From the NCBI RefSeq assembly GCF_024701975.1, contig NZ_JANLNM010000003.1:558001-622000 (forward strand): a stretch of DNA of 64,000 nt, written 5' to 3'. Each line of letters opens with the position of its first letter. The stretch's first letter is position 1. The DNA comes from Variovorax sp. ZS18.2.2. Its GTDB lineage: Bacteria > Pseudomonadota > Gammaproteobacteria > Burkholderiales > Burkholderiaceae_C. The position numbers were made by a program, and so were the translations under genes. The notes below the pieces were generated by a model. It was not told the origin of the DNA. It saw nothing but the letters and a program-made list of their open reading frames with translations, and did not search any database. Shown here in pieces: positions 26,976-35,331 of this stretch.

Positions 26976-27685
26976 GCGGGCGCCCTGCAATCGCCGGTCT
27001 GCTTAGGCTGGCGCGGCAAGACCAGCAGCGTGACGGGCTGCGCCAGGCCGACGGGCGGCTCGGCCGGCAGCGCGAGTCCGGTGAGCAGCGCCCGGATGCG
27101 CGCGTCGCGTGCGACGTCGCCGGTTGGATGCAGCAGCATGCGCGAAACGGTGTTGTCCGCCCCGACCCAGATATTCAGGGCCAGGCGGTAGCTGCCGGGA
27201 ATCGTCTTCGGATCGCCACACAGCACGGCGACCAGACGGGCCTGCAACCGGCCGTAGTAGTCCTGCCTGGCGGCGCGTGCGGGAGCCTCCGGGTCCTGAG
27301 CCGGCGGCACGCTGCCCGCGCCTTCCGGTGCGGCCTCGCGCACCAGCATGAAGGCCGCCTGCGAGGTGTAGCGGGCCACGATGCCGCTGCCTTCCAGCAG
27401 GCGATGCAACGCGGCCTCGGGCGTGTATTCGCCCTGCAGCGGGCCTGCCATGCGCCCTTCGGCGATGAGTTCGTCGTAGAGCAGCGACTGCCCGGTCAGG
27501 CCGTGGAACCGGGCCAGCGCGCTTTGCAGCGGCTGGCGTGGAATGTCGAACCGGATGCGGCCCGCGAACACCGCCGGGGCTTCGGTTTCGATGGCGGCCG
27601 GCTGTACGCCGGTGCCGCGCGCGACACTGCAGACTCCGAGCATGGCCATCAATCCCGCGAGCAGGTACCGGCCAGCGACAGGCAT
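26972..27685 (-). CDS. Periplasmic STN-domain protein with TonB-C-like domain
   Basis: A 237-residue secreted or N-anchored protein. After a signal peptide (about 1-24) comes an STN domain (about 44-116; RIRFDIPRQPLQSALARFHGLTGQSLLYDELI, given here in pieces around residues 44-75), the short secretin/TonB N-terminal fold that normally precedes a TonB-dependent receptor barrel and talks to FecR. After a Pro/Ala linker, residues about 141-227 (YYGRLQARLVAVLCG, RLALNIWVGADNTVSRMLL) look like the C-terminal domain of TonB. There is no receptor barrel. It is the first gene of the sigma/FecR/haemagglutinin operon and is likely the signal-input component. This domain pairing is inferred by eye. Confidence 0.75.
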   Translation of the reverse strand: MPVAGRYLLAGLMAMLGVCSVARGTGVQPAAIETEAPAVFAGRIRFDIPRQPLQSALARFHGLTGQSLLYDELIAEGRMAGPLQGEYTPEAALHRLLEGSGIVARYTSQAAFMLVREAAPEGAGSVPPAQDPEAPARAARQDYYGRLQARLVAVLCGDPKTIPGSYRLALNIWVGADNTVSRMLLHPTGDVARDARIRALLTGLALPAEPPVGLAQPVTLLVLPRQPKQTGDCRAPA

Positions 27686-27827
27686 GCTGACTCAGCATCG
27701 AAGAAGGGGAAGGCAACCATGTGCGGCACTGTTCGGAGGCCCGCGCAGCGGTGTGGCTCCGGGGCGACCGGGATCGTGACGGCGCGGCGTGACGATGGCG
27801 TGTCAGTGCAATGACACGCTGCGCGAA

Positions 27828-28730
27828 TCAACGCTTCCCGGCAGCAGTTGCGCGCGATGCCAGACCCGGCAGGCGCCACCCGAACGTCATGCCCGCCGCC
27901 GCGATCAGGATGGCCGCGGCGCCGACGAGTTGCGCCGGCGCCAGGCGCTGGCCGAAGGCCACGAAGTCCACACCGATCGCCACCAGCGGATAGATGAACG
28001 ACAGCGCACCGGCCACCGTCGTCGGCAGCTTCTGGATCGCGCCGTACAGCAGGATGAACACCAGCCCGGTGTAGACCACGCCCATCGTGAGATGCACGCC
28101 CCAGGTGCCCGCATCGGTGGGCAGCGCGCGCAGGTGCGCGAACGGCGCGAGCATCGCGATGCCCACGCAGACCTGGATCAGCGCGATGAGGTGCGGCGCC
28201 ATGTCACCGAGCTTCTTCGCGACGATCGCGGCCACCGCATAGCAGAAGGCGGCGCCCAATGCCATCAGCACGCCTGAAAGATAGGCCGAGCCATCGGCGC
28301 CGCCGCCACCCTTGGCTTGCGCCACCAGCACGACGCCGGCGAAGGCGATGCAAAGCCACGCCACCTTCATCGCCGTCAGCCGTTCGGAGAACAGCAGCGC
28401 ACCGAGCGCGACCAGCATGAAGGGCTGCGTGTTGTAGACCGCGGTGGCGATGGAGATCGATGCACGCGAGAACGACGCGAAGATCAGCAACCAGTTGACG
28501 ACCAGTGCCACGCCGCCGAACGCAGCCAGCGCGAGCGTGCGCGGCGTGAGGCCGCGGCGCAGCACGCCCAGCGCGACGCATGCGGCCAGCAGCGTGGCCG
28601 CGCCGAACACGCAGCGCCAGAACAGCACGTCGACCAACGGCTGGTTGAAGCGGACCACGAACCATCCGATGGTTCCGGAAATCACCATGGCGACGCTCAT
28701 TTCGAGCGCGCCGCGAAGCTGGGTTTGCAT
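27828..28730 (-). CDS. EamA-family (DMT superfamily) transporter
   Basis: Encodes 300 residues with ten hydrophobic segments arranged as two repeated five-helix EamA units. Conserved patches include FWRCVFGAATLLAA (first unit) and the second-unit YTGLVFILLYGAIQKLPTTVAGALSFIYPL. Such proteins export amino acids or metabolites. It is divergent from an Lrp/AsnC regulator with 111 bases between them, which contain a 22-base inverted repeat, so amino-acid-responsive export is a reasonable inference. The ATG at 28730 is the first in frame before the membrane segments. Confidence 0.9.
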   Translation of the reverse strand: MQTQLRGALEMSVAMVISGTIGWFVVRFNQPLVDVLFWRCVFGAATLLAACVALGVLRRGLTPRTLALAAFGGVALVVNWLLIFASFSRASISIATAVYNTQPFMLVALGALLFSERLTAMKVAWLCIAFAGVVLVAQAKGGGGADGSAYLSGVLMALGAAFCYAVAAIVAKKLGDMAPHLIALIQVCVGIAMLAPFAHLRALPTDAGTWGVHLTMGVVYTGLVFILLYGAIQKLPTTVAGALSFIYPLVAIGVDFVAFGQRLAPAQLVGAAAILIAAAGMTFGWRLPGLASRATAAGKR

Positions 28731-28780
28731 GGCGTCGAGCGTGCCAGCTTTGGCAACGGATGAGAATGCTTTAAAAAAGG

Positions 28781-28802
28781 CGATGGCATTCGATTGCCAT
28801 CG
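28781..28802. promoter_or_regulatory. Inverted repeat, candidate Lrp-family operator
   Basis: CGATGGCA (28781-28788) and TGCCATCG (28795-28802) are perfect 8-base arms around a 6-base spacer. The site sits between the divergent EamA and Lrp/AsnC genes, 39 bases before the regulator's ATG, a natural place for the regulator to control both promoters. Confidence 0.6.
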
Positions 28803-28841
28803 AAAATTAGGTTCACCGCTCAAACCACCGGAGATCGCGCC

Positions 28842-29285
28842 ATGCTGGACGACATCGACCAGGACATCCTGACAGCCCTCGGCGCGAACGCGCGCATGTC
28901 GCTCAAGGACCTCGCCCAGCAGGTGGGCCTCTCTTCGCCCAGCGTGGCCGAGCGGCTGCGGCGGCTGGAAGAGCGCGACGTGATCCGCGCCTACACGCTC
29001 GCGTTGAACCCCAAGGCACTCGGCTACCAGTTCCAGGCCATCGTGCGCATCCGTCCCCTGCCGGGCCAGTTGCAGGCAGTGCAGAAGCTGATCGAGAACA
29101 CGCCGGAGTTCTGCGAGTGCGACAAGGTCACGGGCGAAGACTGCTTCATCGCGCGGCTTTTCCTGCAATCGCTGGAGCAACTCGACGGCATCCTCGACCG
29201 CATCGCGGCGAAGGCGGAGACGAACACCTCGATCGTGAAGGCGCACACGATCCCGCGGCGATTGCCGCCGTTGCGGCCCGCCTAG
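28842..29285 (+). CDS. Lrp/AsnC-family transcriptional regulator
   Basis: Encodes 147 residues: an N-terminal helix-turn-helix (LDDIDQDILTALGANARMS, then LAQQVGLSSPSVAERLRRLEERDVI) and a C-terminal RAM ligand-binding domain (FQAIVRIRPLPGQLQAVQKLI). Such regulators form dimers and octamers and respond to amino acids. GGAG at 28829-28832 supports the ATG at 28842. The divergent EamA exporter is the obvious target. It converges with the TetR gene at its 3' end, 10 bases apart. Confidence 0.93.
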   Translation: MLDDIDQDILTALGANARMSLKDLAQQVGLSSPSVAERLRRLEERDVIRAYTLALNPKALGYQFQAIVRIRPLPGQLQAVQKLIENTPEFCECDKVTGEDCFIARLFLQSLEQLDGILDRIAAKAETNTSIVKAHTIPRRLPPLRPA

Positions 29286-29295
29286 TTTTCCAAGG

Positions 29296-29922
29296 CTAGG
29301 GCCAGAGCTGCCGCAGGATCTCGGGCAGCATGCCGTCGACGAATTCCCGCGTGCCTTCAGCGCCGGCCGGTGCGCCGAACTTCTCGTCGAGCGCGAGGTG
29401 CGCGAAGCCATGCACCGTGGACCAGGCCGCCAGCACGGTCGCCTGCGTCGCACGGTTCAGCGCTTTCTCCTGGCCCCAGCCGGTGTAGTCGCGCACCGCC
29501 ATCTCCAGTTCGGCGTAGGCCGCGTCGCCGGCCTGTGCCAGCCGCGGGTCCTGCATCAGCCTGTCCTTGCGGAACATGAGCTGGAAGCGCCCCGGGTATG
29601 CCAACGCGAAGTGGACGTACCCCAAACCCTGGCCCCGCAGCCGGCGCGCAGGGTCCTTGCCGCCGCTGGCCGTGCCGGCGCGCAGCGAGCGCGTGAGTTC
29701 CTCGTACCCCAGGATGGACACCTCGGTCAGCAGACCGGCGGCACTGCCGAAGTGATGCAGCGGCGCCGCGGGCGACACGCCCGCGCGGCGCGCCACTTCG
29801 CGCAGCGTGAAGCCCTCCACGCCGCGCTCGGCGAGCAGGCCCTCGGTTGCTTCGATCAGTGCCGCGCGCAGGTCGCCGTGGTGATAGGGCGCAGGCGCTT
29901 CCGCCTTTTTTCTTTCCGCCAT
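29296..29922 (-). CDS. TetR/AcrR-family regulator
   Basis: Encodes 208 residues. The N-terminal helix-turn-helix reads YHHGDLRAALIEATEGLLAE, then FTLREVARRAGVSPAAPLHHFGS; the C-terminal half has the WHG-type ligand domain (AWSTVHGFAHLAL). The protein is divergent from the membrane protein at 30056, and a widely spaced inverted repeat with TTTAAA cores sits between the two genes. It is likely a repressor of that membrane protein, inferred from position. Confidence 0.93.
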   Translation of the reverse strand: MAERKKAEAPAPYHHGDLRAALIEATEGLLAERGVEGFTLREVARRAGVSPAAPLHHFGSAAGLLTEVSILGYEELTRSLRAGTASGGKDPARRLRGQGLGYVHFALAYPGRFQLMFRKDRLMQDPRLAQAGDAAYAELEMAVRDYTGWGQEKALNRATQATVLAAWSTVHGFAHLALDEKFGAPAGAEGTREFVDGMLPEILRQLWP

Positions 29923-29965
29923 GACTGCTCGATTTCCAGGTGTTTTCGATAGACGAACTTTACAC

Positions 29966-29998
29966 CGTTTAAATTTCGATGGATTTTCTATTTAAACG
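29966..29998. promoter_or_regulatory. Inverted repeat, candidate TetR operator
   Basis: CGTTTAAAT (29966-29974) and ATTTAAACG (29990-29998) are perfect 9-base arms, centres 24 bases apart. Each arm contains the palindrome TTTAAA, so it could bind two dimers. It is AT-rich, unlike its surroundings, and lies between the divergent TetR gene and the gene at 30056. Confidence 0.65.
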
Positions 29999-30055
29999 AT
30001 GTCAAGATAAAGCCAGTTCTTCTTCCGTCGCCCCTTTCCACCAGCGAGGTCATCC

Positions 30056-31273
30056 ATGTTCGATTCACTTTTCAGCGCAGGCGGCACCATTGCCCTTCCC
30101 GCCTGGGCGGCCCTCGGCGCGGCGCCGTGGCTGGGCCGCGCCAAACCCGCCATCTGGGCGCTCACCGGCATCGTCATTCCGGTCGGGCTCGGGCTGGTCT
30201 ATTGGTGGCTGATGGCGACGTACTGGTCGTCGGCCGAGGGCGGTGGCTACAGCTCGCTGTCGGCGGTGCATGCGTTGTTCCAGCATCCGGGCCTGCTCAC
30301 TGCGGGTTGGTTCCACTACCTCGCCTTCGATCTCTTCGTGGGCACCTGGATCGCGCGCGAAGGCGAGCGCGCCGGCATTGCGCCGGTGCTGCTGATTCCG
30401 TGCTTCGCGCTCACCTTCCTGTTCGGGCCTGTCGGGCTCCTGGCCTTTCTTGCGCTGCGGGTGGCGCCGGTTTGCGCACGGGCAGCGCGCACGCTGTACG
30501 CGCGCCAGCCGCAGCTCACGGTGTTCGGCGGCCTGCTGCTGGCGGTCATGGTGCCCGCGCTGGCGGCGAGCTATTTCGATCCGCGCACGCTGAACGGCGT
30601 CGGCGTGTGGGTGAAGCCGCTGAAGTTCATGGCGTCGGTCAGCCTCTATGCGCTCACGATGGCCTGGCTGATCGGCGACCTGCCGCGCGAACGCCGCAAC
30701 GCGGCCGTGGTGCGCGTCATCGTCGCCGTCGTCATCGCCACGGGGACCTTCGAGATCGGCTACATCACGCTGCAGGGCGCGCTCGGACAGGCCTCGCATT
30801 TCAACAACGACTCGACCTTCCACGCCGTCATGTACGCGCTGATGGGCGTGGGCGCGCTGTCGCTCAACGCCATGACCTTGCCGCTCGCCTGGCAGTTCGC
30901 GCGCCATGGCGACGCGCTGCCGCCGGCCTACCGGCTCGCGACGGTGATCGGCCTGGTGCTGACCTTCGTGGCCGGCGCGAGCGCGGGCATCGCGATCAGC
31001 CAGCATGAGGGCCCCACATTCGGTGCGCTCGCGGGCGGCGCGGTGCTGCCCGTTGTCGGTTGGTCAGCCACCGGAGGCGATCTGCGGGTTCCGCATTTCC
31101 TTGGCGTGCATGCGCAGCAGGTGCTGCCGCTCGCCGGCGCGCTGATCGCGATGTGGCGCATTCCCTTTGGGCGGGCGGCGGTCTGGGTGCTGACCGCCGG
31201 CTATGCGGCGGCGATCATCTATGCGTTCAGGTTGGCGTACACGGGCGTGCCGCTGATCGCGCTTGGCGGCTGA
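30056..31273 (+). CDS. Two-part polytopic membrane protein with N-terminal ABA4-like domain
   Basis: Encodes 405 residues, almost entirely membrane helices. The first 140 residues resemble the ABA4-like family (DUF4281): WLMATYWSSAEGGGYSSL, then HYLAFDLFVGTWIAREG and the FGPVGLLAF segment. The second half (about 150-400) is a separate helical bundle containing FDPRTLNGVGVWVKPLKFMAS and HFNNDSTFHAVMYALMGVG, which I cannot place in a named family. Bacterial ABA4-like proteins are uncharacterised; plant ABA4 acts in neoxanthin synthesis. GAGG at 30046-30049 supports the ATG. Probably repressed by the divergent TetR protein. Confidence 0.75.
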   Translation: MFDSLFSAGGTIALPAWAALGAAPWLGRAKPAIWALTGIVIPVGLGLVYWWLMATYWSSAEGGGYSSLSAVHALFQHPGLLTAGWFHYLAFDLFVGTWIAREGERAGIAPVLLIPCFALTFLFGPVGLLAFLALRVAPVCARAARTLYARQPQLTVFGGLLLAVMVPALAASYFDPRTLNGVGVWVKPLKFMASVSLYALTMAWLIGDLPRERRNAAVVRVIVAVVIATGTFEIGYITLQGALGQASHFNNDSTFHAVMYALMGVGALSLNAMTLPLAWQFARHGDALPPAYRLATVIGLVLTFVAGASAGIAISQHEGPTFGALAGGAVLPVVGWSATGGDLRVPHFLGVHAQQVLPLAGALIAMWRIPFGRAAVWVLTAGYAAAIIYAFRLAYTGVPLIALGG

Positions 31274-31279
31274 ACGGCA

Positions 31280-32260
31280 TCAGGGCGCGAAGCCGGAGCG
31301 GCGCACCACCGGCTCCCATTGCTGGCGGTAGGTCTTGAGCATCTGCGCGGTTTCCGCGGCGGTGCTCACGACCGGCGTGATGTAGAGCGCATCGGCCGCC
31401 TTCTGCAAGCCCGGGTCCTGCATGACTTCGCGGATCTTCGTGGCCAGCAGTTGCACCTTCGGCTGCGGCATCGTGCTCGGCGCGAAGAAGGTGTTCCAGC
31501 CATCGGCATCGATCTTCATGCCGGCCTCGCGGAAGGTCGGCACCGAGGGCGCGAAGCTCGCGCGCTTCTTGCCCGACACCGCCAGGATGCGGATCTTGCC
31601 TGCCACGTGCTGCGCGTAGAGCGAGTCCATCGTGTCGATCGCGATCGGCAGCGAGCCGCCGCTCAGGTCCGCCGCGAGCGGTGCGGAACCACCGTAGCCC
31701 TTGATCTGCGGCTGCACGCTCAGTGCATCGCCCACCATGAGGCCGAAGAAGTGCGGCAGGCTGCCGGTGGCCGGCACGCCGAAGACCGCTTCTTCCGGGT
31801 GCGCCCAGAGCCGGCCCACCAGGAACATTGCGCGGTCGAGCTGCAGCTTGTTGCCCACGGCCAGCGCGAAGTCGTAGCTGCTGACCTGGGAGACCGGCAC
31901 GAAGTCCTTGTCGGGGTCGTAGCCCACATCCTTGATCACGAGCGGCGCGATCACCATCACCGCCGGGTTGCCGAGCATCAGGATGTTCTCGGCGGCAGTT
32001 GCGCGCTTGATCTGCTTGGCGGCCAGCCGGCCGCCTTCGCCGGGGCGGTTCTCGACCGTCACCGGCACGCCGATCTTCGGGCTCAGCCGCTCCGCGATGA
32101 GCCGCGCCATGCGGTCGGTGCTGCCGCCGGGCGCGTAGCCGACGACGAGCGTGAGCGGGCCGTCCAGGGTCTGCGCTTGAGCGGACGCGACAGCGCCGAA
32201 ACCGGCAAGGACGGCAACGCACCATGCGGTGAGCCTGCGCCGGGAAAAGACAATGGCCAC
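31280..32260 (-). CDS. Bug-family periplasmic solute-binding protein (tripartite tricarboxylate transport type)
   Basis: Encodes 326 residues with a Sec signal peptide (cleavage near AQA, about residue 29) and the mature opening of Bug/TctC receptors: LTLVVGYAPGGSTDRMARLIAERLSP, then VENRPGEGG. These proteins capture carboxylates or other small anions; betaproteobacteria carry very many, most without a membrane partner nearby, as here. It is divergent from a MarR regulator with a shared inverted repeat in the 123-base gap. The ligand is unknown. Confidence 0.94.
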   Translation of the reverse strand: MAIVFSRRRLTAWCVAVLAGFGAVASAQAQTLDGPLTLVVGYAPGGSTDRMARLIAERLSPKIGVPVTVENRPGEGGRLAAKQIKRATAAENILMLGNPAVMVIAPLVIKDVGYDPDKDFVPVSQVSSYDFALAVGNKLQLDRAMFLVGRLWAHPEEAVFGVPATGSLPHFFGLMVGDALSVQPQIKGYGGSAPLAADLSGGSLPIAIDTMDSLYAQHVAGKIRILAVSGKKRASFAPSVPTFREAGMKIDADGWNTFFAPSTMPQPKVQLLATKIREVMQDPGLQKAADALYITPVVSTAAETAQMLKTYRQQWEPVVRRSGFAP

Positions 32261-32291
32261 GAGATCTCCTGCTTCCGGCGACAGGCCGGTT

Positions 32292-32322
32292 TTTGTTACT
32301 TTGTTTATACGAAGGTAACAAA
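32292..32322. promoter_or_regulatory. Inverted repeat, candidate MarR operator
   Basis: TTTGTTAC (32292-32299) and GTAACAAA (32315-32322) are perfect 8-base arms with centres 23 bases apart, in the gap between the divergent Bug receptor and MarR genes. On the minus strand TATAAA sits within the spacer and could be the -10 element of the receptor gene, so binding would block transcription. Confidence 0.65.
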
Positions 32323-32383
32323 TAGTTGATCTAATCCATCATCGGCTGCCGAGGCGGCGCAGCCACAACCCCTTGTCATTTCC

Positions 32384-32929
32384 ATGCCAGCTTTCCCCGA
32401 TGCGGGCGCATTGCGCGCTCCCCGTTCCCTGGACGACCTGCTCCTGTATCGGCTCTCTCGCGCAGCACGCGCCGGCAGCGGCATGGCGACCCGCATGGTC
32501 GAAGGCGGCTTCGGCATCACGCGCCGCGAGTGGGGAATGATCGGCACGCTCGCGGAGGTCGGCGAGATCACGCCCTCGGCGCTTGCGGAGCAGCTCGACC
32601 TGGACCGCGTGCGCACCTCGCGGGGCCTGCGCAGCCTCTCCGAGAAGAAGCTGGTCGAGCGTCGCCAGGACGCCGAGGACCGCCGCGAAGTGCATGTGCG
32701 CCTGAGCCCTTCTGGCCGGCAGCTTTTCGGCGAGCTGTTCCCCCGCATCGCGAGCCTCAACACCGAACTGCTCGACGGCATCGAGGCCGCGCACATCGAA
32801 ATCTTTCTGCAATGCCTGCGCCGGCTCGAAGTGCGTGGCACCGAATTGAGCGCGCAGGGCGTGGTGCCGGAAAAGGCCGACCGCCGCTCGGGCGGCACGC
32901 GCCACCACTGGCCCAAGCGCGGCACCTGA
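32384..32929 (+). CDS. MarR-family transcriptional regulator
   Basis: Encodes 181 residues with the MarR winged helix: ITRREWGMIGTLAEVGEITPSALAEQLDLDRVRTSRGLRSL (about residues 44-85) and the wing RRQDAEDRREVHVRLSPSG. The N- and C-terminal extensions are typical dimerisation helices. It is divergent from the Bug receptor and probably represses it, and possibly itself, through the repeat at 32292-32322. The effector is unknown. Confidence 0.93.
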   Translation: MPAFPDAGALRAPRSLDDLLLYRLSRAARAGSGMATRMVEGGFGITRREWGMIGTLAEVGEITPSALAEQLDLDRVRTSRGLRSLSEKKLVERRQDAEDRREVHVRLSPSGRQLFGELFPRIASLNTELLDGIEAAHIEIFLQCLRRLEVRGTELSAQGVVPEKADRRSGGTRHHWPKRGT

Positions 32930-33050
32930 GCGCAGGTTCGCGCATCGCGTTTTAGAGGCAGCAACCCACGCGCCAGGCTTGAAGGACGCGGCCCGCGAAC
33001 TAGACTGAATTGCGAGGGCACCCGCGGTGCCGGGGGCCAAGGAGCCTGCC

Positions 33051-33497
33051 ATGTACAAGCGTGTTCTTGTTGCCACCGACGGCTCCGCGCTGTCGGAACA
33101 GGCGGTCGCCGCCGCCATCGACCTGGCCCTGCTGGCCGGCGCGGAACTGGTGGCCGTCAACGTCGCGCACATCGAGCCCTTCGGCTACTTCGAAGGCTCG
33201 ATGATGCTGAGCCAGCGCGACATCGAAGCCACGCAGGAAAAGACGAACCTGGCCGCGCAGCGCATCGCCGACAGGGTGGCCGCCACCGCGCTCGACAAGG
33301 GCGTGCGCAACGCGCAGGCGATCGTCATGAAGTCGAACCAGGTGGCCGAGGCCATCGTCGCGACCGCGAAGAACCAGGAATGCGACCTCATCGTGATGGC
33401 CTCGCACGGCCGCCGCAGCCTCGCGCGCCTGCTCATGGGCAGCGAGACGCTGCACGTGCTCACGCACTCGCACATTCCGGTGCTGGTGCTGCGCTGA
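33051..33497 (+). CDS. Universal stress protein (UspA family)
   Basis: A single-domain 148-residue Usp. It starts MYKRVLVATDGSALSEQAV and ends with the ATP-binding loop pattern LIVMASHGRRSLARLLMGSETLHVLTHSHIPVLVL, in which the G-2x-G-9x-G(S/T) motif is recognisable as GRR...GSET. It therefore belongs to the nucleotide-binding class. AAGGAG at 33039-33044 fixes the start at 33051. Monocistronic; its stop is only three bases from the stop of the convergent SMI1/KNR4 gene. Confidence 0.95.
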   Translation: MYKRVLVATDGSALSEQAVAAAIDLALLAGAELVAVNVAHIEPFGYFEGSMMLSQRDIEATQEKTNLAAQRIADRVAATALDKGVRNAQAIVMKSNQVAEAIVATAKNQECDLIVMASHGRRSLARLLMGSETLHVLTHSHIPVLVLR

Positions 33498-33500
33498 AGA

Positions 33501-33950
33501 TCAGTGCTCGCGCCTGCCGAAGGTTTGCTGCAGCCGCTGCACCGCTTCGCGCGCCTTCGCGGCGCGGCCGGCGATGCTGTCGAAGCCGGGCTTCCAGGCC
33601 TTGAGCTTCTGCGTGTCGTGCTGCCAGAAGAAGATCTCGGCCCCGGCCTGTCCTTCTTCGACCTTCAGCACCAGCTGGTTGCCGGTGCCGTTGCTCGCGA
33701 TGGAGATCAACCCGAGCGTCATCACACGACGGCCCCACGCGCCTCGCAGGTTTTCATAAGTGATGCTGCCTGCCGTCTTTCGCGGGTTGGCCGGATCGAA
33801 GACCGGATAGACGCGCCAGCCACCCGGAAGCTCGTTGCAGTTGTAGGTCTTCCACACTTCCCGAAGCCTGTCGGGAAACCGGATGCCCAGTTCGGCTTCG
33901 GCGGCTGCGATCTGTTCCTCGGTGACACCGAGCGGCGTTGCGTTGGACAT
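33501..33950 (-). CDS. SMI1/KNR4-family protein
   Basis: Encodes 149 residues of the SMI1/KNR4 (SUKH) fold: TEEQIAAAEAELGIRFPDRLREVWKTYN, then GGWRVYPVFDP and IASNGTGNQLVLKV. Many bacterial SUKH proteins are immunity proteins to secreted nuclease toxins; others are stand-alone proteins of unknown function. No toxin gene is adjacent here, so it may be an orphan immunity protein or a housekeeping member. The start at 33950 is the only ATG close to the domain. Confidence 0.85.
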   Translation of the reverse strand: MSNATPLGVTEEQIAAAEAELGIRFPDRLREVWKTYNCNELPGGWRVYPVFDPANPRKTAGSITYENLRGAWGRRVMTLGLISIASNGTGNQLVLKVEEGQAGAEIFFWQHDTQKLKAWKPGFDSIAGRAAKAREAVQRLQQTFGRREH

Positions 33951-34151
33951 GGGGCGCGAGCCGGCAAGCCAGTGCCGGCGCTGGAGGAAAACCCCGGATG
34001 GTAGCCGCGCGGCGGGTGGTCGCTGCGCAAGCGACGATGCAGATGCAAAGCGCCGCTCCGGACGGAATCCGGACCGAGATCGCGCGGGCATTCGTGTGAA
34101 CGCCTTCGGACGGACAATCGAAGAAGCTCCCATCGAAATCAAAGCCACGAC

Positions 34152-35276
34152 ATGCCCCGCCTCGACGACCCTCTCCACGACGCCGAAATCGGCTCCCGCG
34201 ACAGCACGCTCGACACCACCCGGATCGACGACGTGCGCATCGGCGCCGTTCGCCCCCTCATGACCCCCGCGCTGCTGCAGGAGCGCGTGCCCGTGCGCGA
34301 CAACACGCTGGCGCTGGTCGAGAGCAGCCGCGCTGCGATTGCCGACGTGCTGCATGGCCGCGACGACCGGCTGGTGGTCGTGGTCGGCCCCTGCTCCATC
34401 CATGACCACGACCAGGCCATCGAATACGCCCACCGACTGAAGAAGGTTGCCGATTCGCTGCAGGACGACCTGCTCATCGTGATGCGCGCCTACTTCGAAA
34501 AGCCCCGCACCACCGTCGGCTGGAAGGGCTACATCAACGACCCGCACCTGGACGGCAGCTTCGCGATCAACGAAGGGCTGGAGCGCGCGCGCCGCCTGCT
34601 GCTCGAGCTGACCACGCTGGGCCTGCCGACCGGCACCGAGTTCCTCGACCTGTTGAGCCCGCAATTCATTGCCGACCTGATCGCCTGGGGCGCCATCGGC
34701 GCGCGCACCACCGAGAGCCAGAGCCATCGGCAACTGGCCTCGGGCCTGAGCTGCCCGGTCGGCTTCAAGAACGGCACGGACGGCAGCGTCAAGGTGGCGG
34801 CCGATGCCATCCTCGCGGCCCGCGCGCCGCATGCCTTCATGGGCATGACCAAGATGGGCATGGCGGCGATCTTCGAGACGCGCGGCAACGACGACTGCCA
34901 CGTCATCCTGCGCGGCGGCAAGTCGCCCAACTATTCGGCCGCGGACGTGGAATCCAGCTGCCAGGCGCTGCTGGCGAACGGCCTGCGGCCGCAGGTGATG
35001 ATCGACGTCTCGCACGGCAACAGCAGCAAGCAGCACCAGCGGCAGATCGTGGTGGCCGAAGACGTGGCAGCGCAGATCGCGGGCGGTGAGCATCGCATCA
35101 CGGGCCTCATGATCGAGAGCCATCTCGAGGAAGGCCGGCAAGACCTGAAGCCCGGCGTTGCGCTGAAGCACGGCGTCTCGATCACCGATGCCTGCATCGG
35201 CTTCGCGCAGACGGTGCCGGTGCTCGAGGGGCTGGCTTCGGCGGTGAAGGCGCGGCGGCGGTTGTCGAAGGCGTGA
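34152..35276 (+). CDS. aroG: 3-deoxy-7-phosphoheptulonate (DAHP) synthase, class I
   Basis: Encodes 374 residues matching AroG/AroF/AroH. Signature stretches include VVVVGPCSIHDHDQAIEYA, FEKPRTTVGWKGYINDP, GARTTESQSHRQLASGLS and IDVSHGNSSKQHQRQ. The enzyme condenses phosphoenolpyruvate and erythrose 4-phosphate in the first step of the shikimate pathway, in the cytoplasm. Which aromatic amino acid inhibits it cannot be told by eye, so the symbol denotes the family. Monocistronic. The 200 bases upstream contain no recognised leader peptide or other feature. Confidence 0.95.
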   Translation: MPRLDDPLHDAEIGSRDSTLDTTRIDDVRIGAVRPLMTPALLQERVPVRDNTLALVESSRAAIADVLHGRDDRLVVVVGPCSIHDHDQAIEYAHRLKKVADSLQDDLLIVMRAYFEKPRTTVGWKGYINDPHLDGSFAINEGLERARRLLLELTTLGLPTGTEFLDLLSPQFIADLIAWGAIGARTTESQSHRQLASGLSCPVGFKNGTDGSVKVAADAILAARAPHAFMGMTKMGMAAIFETRGNDDCHVILRGGKSPNYSAADVESSCQALLANGLRPQVMIDVSHGNSSKQHQRQIVVAEDVAAQIAGGEHRITGLMIESHLEEGRQDLKPGVALKHGVSITDACIGFAQTVPVLEGLASAVKARRRLSKA

Positions 35277-35331
35277 GGCGGAAGGAGGCGCAGGCGCCTG
35301 AGGGCGCCGCGCGCCTCGCCCGAGCCGGGCG

